A DNA stretch of 63,999 bases from an uncultured Clostridia bacterium (GTDB taxonomy: Bacteria > Bacillota > Clostridia > Peptostreptococcales > Acidaminobacteraceae), in the NCBI GenBank assembly GCA_927417275.1, contig CAKMJV010000026.1, forward strand, positions 1 to 63,999, written 5' to 3'. The position numbers were made by a program, and so were the translations under genes. Below are positions 63,064 through 63,999 of this stretch, piece by piece. Each line of letters starts with the position of its first letter. The first letter of the stretch is position 1. Under the pieces are notes generated by a model. The model had not been told where the DNA came from. It saw nothing but the letters and a program-made list of their open reading frames with translations, and searched no databases.

Positions 63064-63807
63064 ATGAGAATTACACAAAATAACCTTACTCAACTTGCAT
63101 CAAATATGAATAAACTTCCGCCTGAAATTAAAGCGCAATTGGGCAAAGTGATTTCCGGGCAAATTATAAGTATTCAAAGCGATAAGGTTGCTACTTTGGT
63201 AAGTGGATCGACCGAGTTAACTGTGCAAATATCCGGGGTCAAACTTGCTGAAAATCAAGTGGTTCATCTGCAAATTACTGGCTATGAAGATGGCGCGTTT
63301 ACTGCAAAGTTATTACCAGAAACGACCAATAGCGATCAAAAATCACCGATGCATATGGCCCATATTTTTGATAAATTGGGGTTGCCACAAACGGAAGAAA
63401 ACAAGCAAGTACTTGATGCGATGATCAAAGCGAATTTGCCGATTGATTCAGATACTTTTTCACGTATGCGTCAAGGGATGTTAGAAGTGAAAATCGTTGC
63501 TGGTGAACTCAAGCAACCTGATGCCCCACTGCTCATGCGAACGGATTTAGATGTGCCCATGAAAGCACTCGCGATTAAATTGATTCAAACATTGCAGGAA
63601 CAGTTGCCGATCAAAGATGCGCCAGTATTTTCTGATAAACAGTCGAATATGCGTTATAATCCCGAGGTAGACCAACAAATCGCCCTTTCTAACGACAAAC
63701 AAACACCGTCGACACAAAACACGTTGCCGACACAAAACGCATTGCCAACACAAAACGCGAATAAACCTTTCAACATTCTTTTCACTTTGAAAAGCACCCA
63801 TCGATGA
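63064..63807 (+). CDS. YlqG/FliK-like protein, short and possibly truncated
   Basis: A 247-aa protein in the position of Bacillus ylqG, directly after rnhB. The N-terminal half (NKLPPEIKAQLGKVISGQI, VSGSTELTVQISG, ENQVVHLQITG) is the regular start of flagellar hook-length (FliK)-like proteins of this locus. The central part (LGLPQTEENKQVLDAMIKANLPID) is also typical. The expected C-terminal FliK-like domain is missing: after a Thr/Gln/Asn-rich stretch with three 18-base repeats (63711-63764) the frame runs 15 more codons and stops. Related proteins are usually longer, so a truncation by frameshift or rearrangement is possible. Confidence 0.75.
   Translation: MRITQNNLTQLASNMNKLPPEIKAQLGKVISGQIISIQSDKVATLVSGSTELTVQISGVKLAENQVVHLQITGYEDGAFTAKLLPETTNSDQKSPMHMAHIFDKLGLPQTEENKQVLDAMIKANLPIDSDTFSRMRQGMLEVKIVAGELKQPDAPLLMRTDLDVPMKALAIKLIQTLQEQLPIKDAPVFSDKQSNMRYNPEVDQQIALSNDKQTPSTQNTLPTQNALPTQNANKPFNILFTLKSTHR
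63711..63764 (+). repeat. three 18-base tandem repeats in the last gene
   Basis: GACACAAAACACGTTGCC, then GACACAAAACGCATTGCC, then a diverged AACACAAAACGCGAATAA. They encode TQNTLP / TQNALP / TQNANK. The repeat lies just before the point where the frame loses family resemblance. Confidence 0.8.
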
Positions 63808-63999
63808 TAAAAACATATGAACTTCCTCCTTTCACGCGTGTATCCTCTATCACCCATTATATGCTTCATGTACTTATAAAGCCATGACAGATAGATTACA
63901 AGTAAATTAATTCTCGTTCATAAGTTTTGCTTCAATTTTCCATGGACTCTGTACAATGGAAGTTAAAAGATGGGAAGATTATCAATGAAGTGCCCAATC
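63808..63999. other. terminal region without a supported plus-strand gene
   Basis: No plus-strand frame of length is present. On the minus strand an ATG at 63816 has a near-ideal AAAGGAGGA ribosome site 8 bases upstream and a TATAAT-like box (ATTATA read on the plus strand at about 63858-63863), as if a gene began here and ran into the last plus-strand gene; its 89 codons are mostly antisense to that gene. At the right edge ATG 63972 begins a short frame (MGRLSMKCPI) that leaves the window. Confidence 0.4.

Noticed and set aside
63547..63816. 89-codon minus-strand ORF with an excellent ribosome site
   Set aside because: Apart from the first 15-20 codons it is antisense to the FliK-like gene and its composition (Cys/Arg-rich) looks like a shadow; kept only as a note in the terminal region.

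Overview
The window is a gene-dense chromosomal stretch of a low-GC Gram-positive bacterium. Gene content and order point to the Clostridia (Bacillota). Signs include an RqcH/FbpA-type NFACT protein, a T-box before ileS, SepF and DivIVA, a PASTA kinase with its PP2C phosphatase, ThyX, the stp-prkC-rsgA-rpe-thiN block, and the coaD-tmcAL-ackA-yceD-rpmF-plsX-rnc-smc-ftsY-ylxM-ffh-rpsP-khpA-rimM-trmD-rplS-rbgA-rnhB order. Almost every start has a strong GGAGG-type ribosome site, and several promoters are near-perfect TTGACA-17-TATAAT. I cannot name a genus. No rRNA, tRNA, CRISPR array, IS element or prophage was seen.

Layout. 1-7785: a 5'-truncated DUF512 (PDZ/radical SAM) gene, der, gpsA, then a division and envelope cluster (HlyD-like adaptor, yggS, sepF, yggT, ylmH, divIVA). 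7800-11263: promoter, T-box, ileS and terminator as one unit. 11349-15950: a PepV-type dipeptidase, PhoH, an unrecognised minus-strand 107-aa gene, and a two-gene reductase/hydratase unit (fabG-phaJ type). 15947-18864: a split threonine/serine exporter (minus), then rluD-pyrR. 18862-23873, minus strand: a chemoreceptor with a C-terminal Cache-like domain, an HdeD-like membrane protein, an anchored binding-protein-like protein and rqcH. 23945-31660: yicC-gmk-rpoZ-coaBC, then priA-def-fmt-yugP. 31695-38027: rsmB-stp-prkC-rsgA-rpe-thiN. 38006-44220: rpmB (minus), asp23-fakA, recG-rsmD-coaD and a coiled-coil gene. 44224-46175, minus: tmcAL-thyX, divergent from ackA. 46194-50699: ackA, yceD-rpmF, plsX and a UMF1-type transporter. 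50944-63807: rnc, an Elp3-like radical SAM gene, smc, ftsY, the SRP genes (ylxM, ffh), rpsP-khpA-rimM-trmD, rplS, rbgA-rnhB and a short YlqG/FliK-like gene. The last 190 bases hold no gene that I can support.

How it fits together. The region is mostly housekeeping: ribosome assembly GTPases (Der, RsgA, RbgA), rRNA/tRNA modification, formylation and deformylation of proteins, SRP targeting, chromosome condensation, DNA repair helicases, CoA, nucleotide and lipid precursor supply, and acetate fermentation. I found no clear candidate for a wholly new multi-gene system. The points most worth a second look are the chemoreceptor with a C-terminal Cache-like domain, the binding-protein-like gene coupled to rqcH, the nested palindromes between khpA and rimM, the missing acpP/fab genes replaced by a transporter between plsX and rnc, the terminator abutting the recG ribosome site, and the odd truncated end of the last gene.
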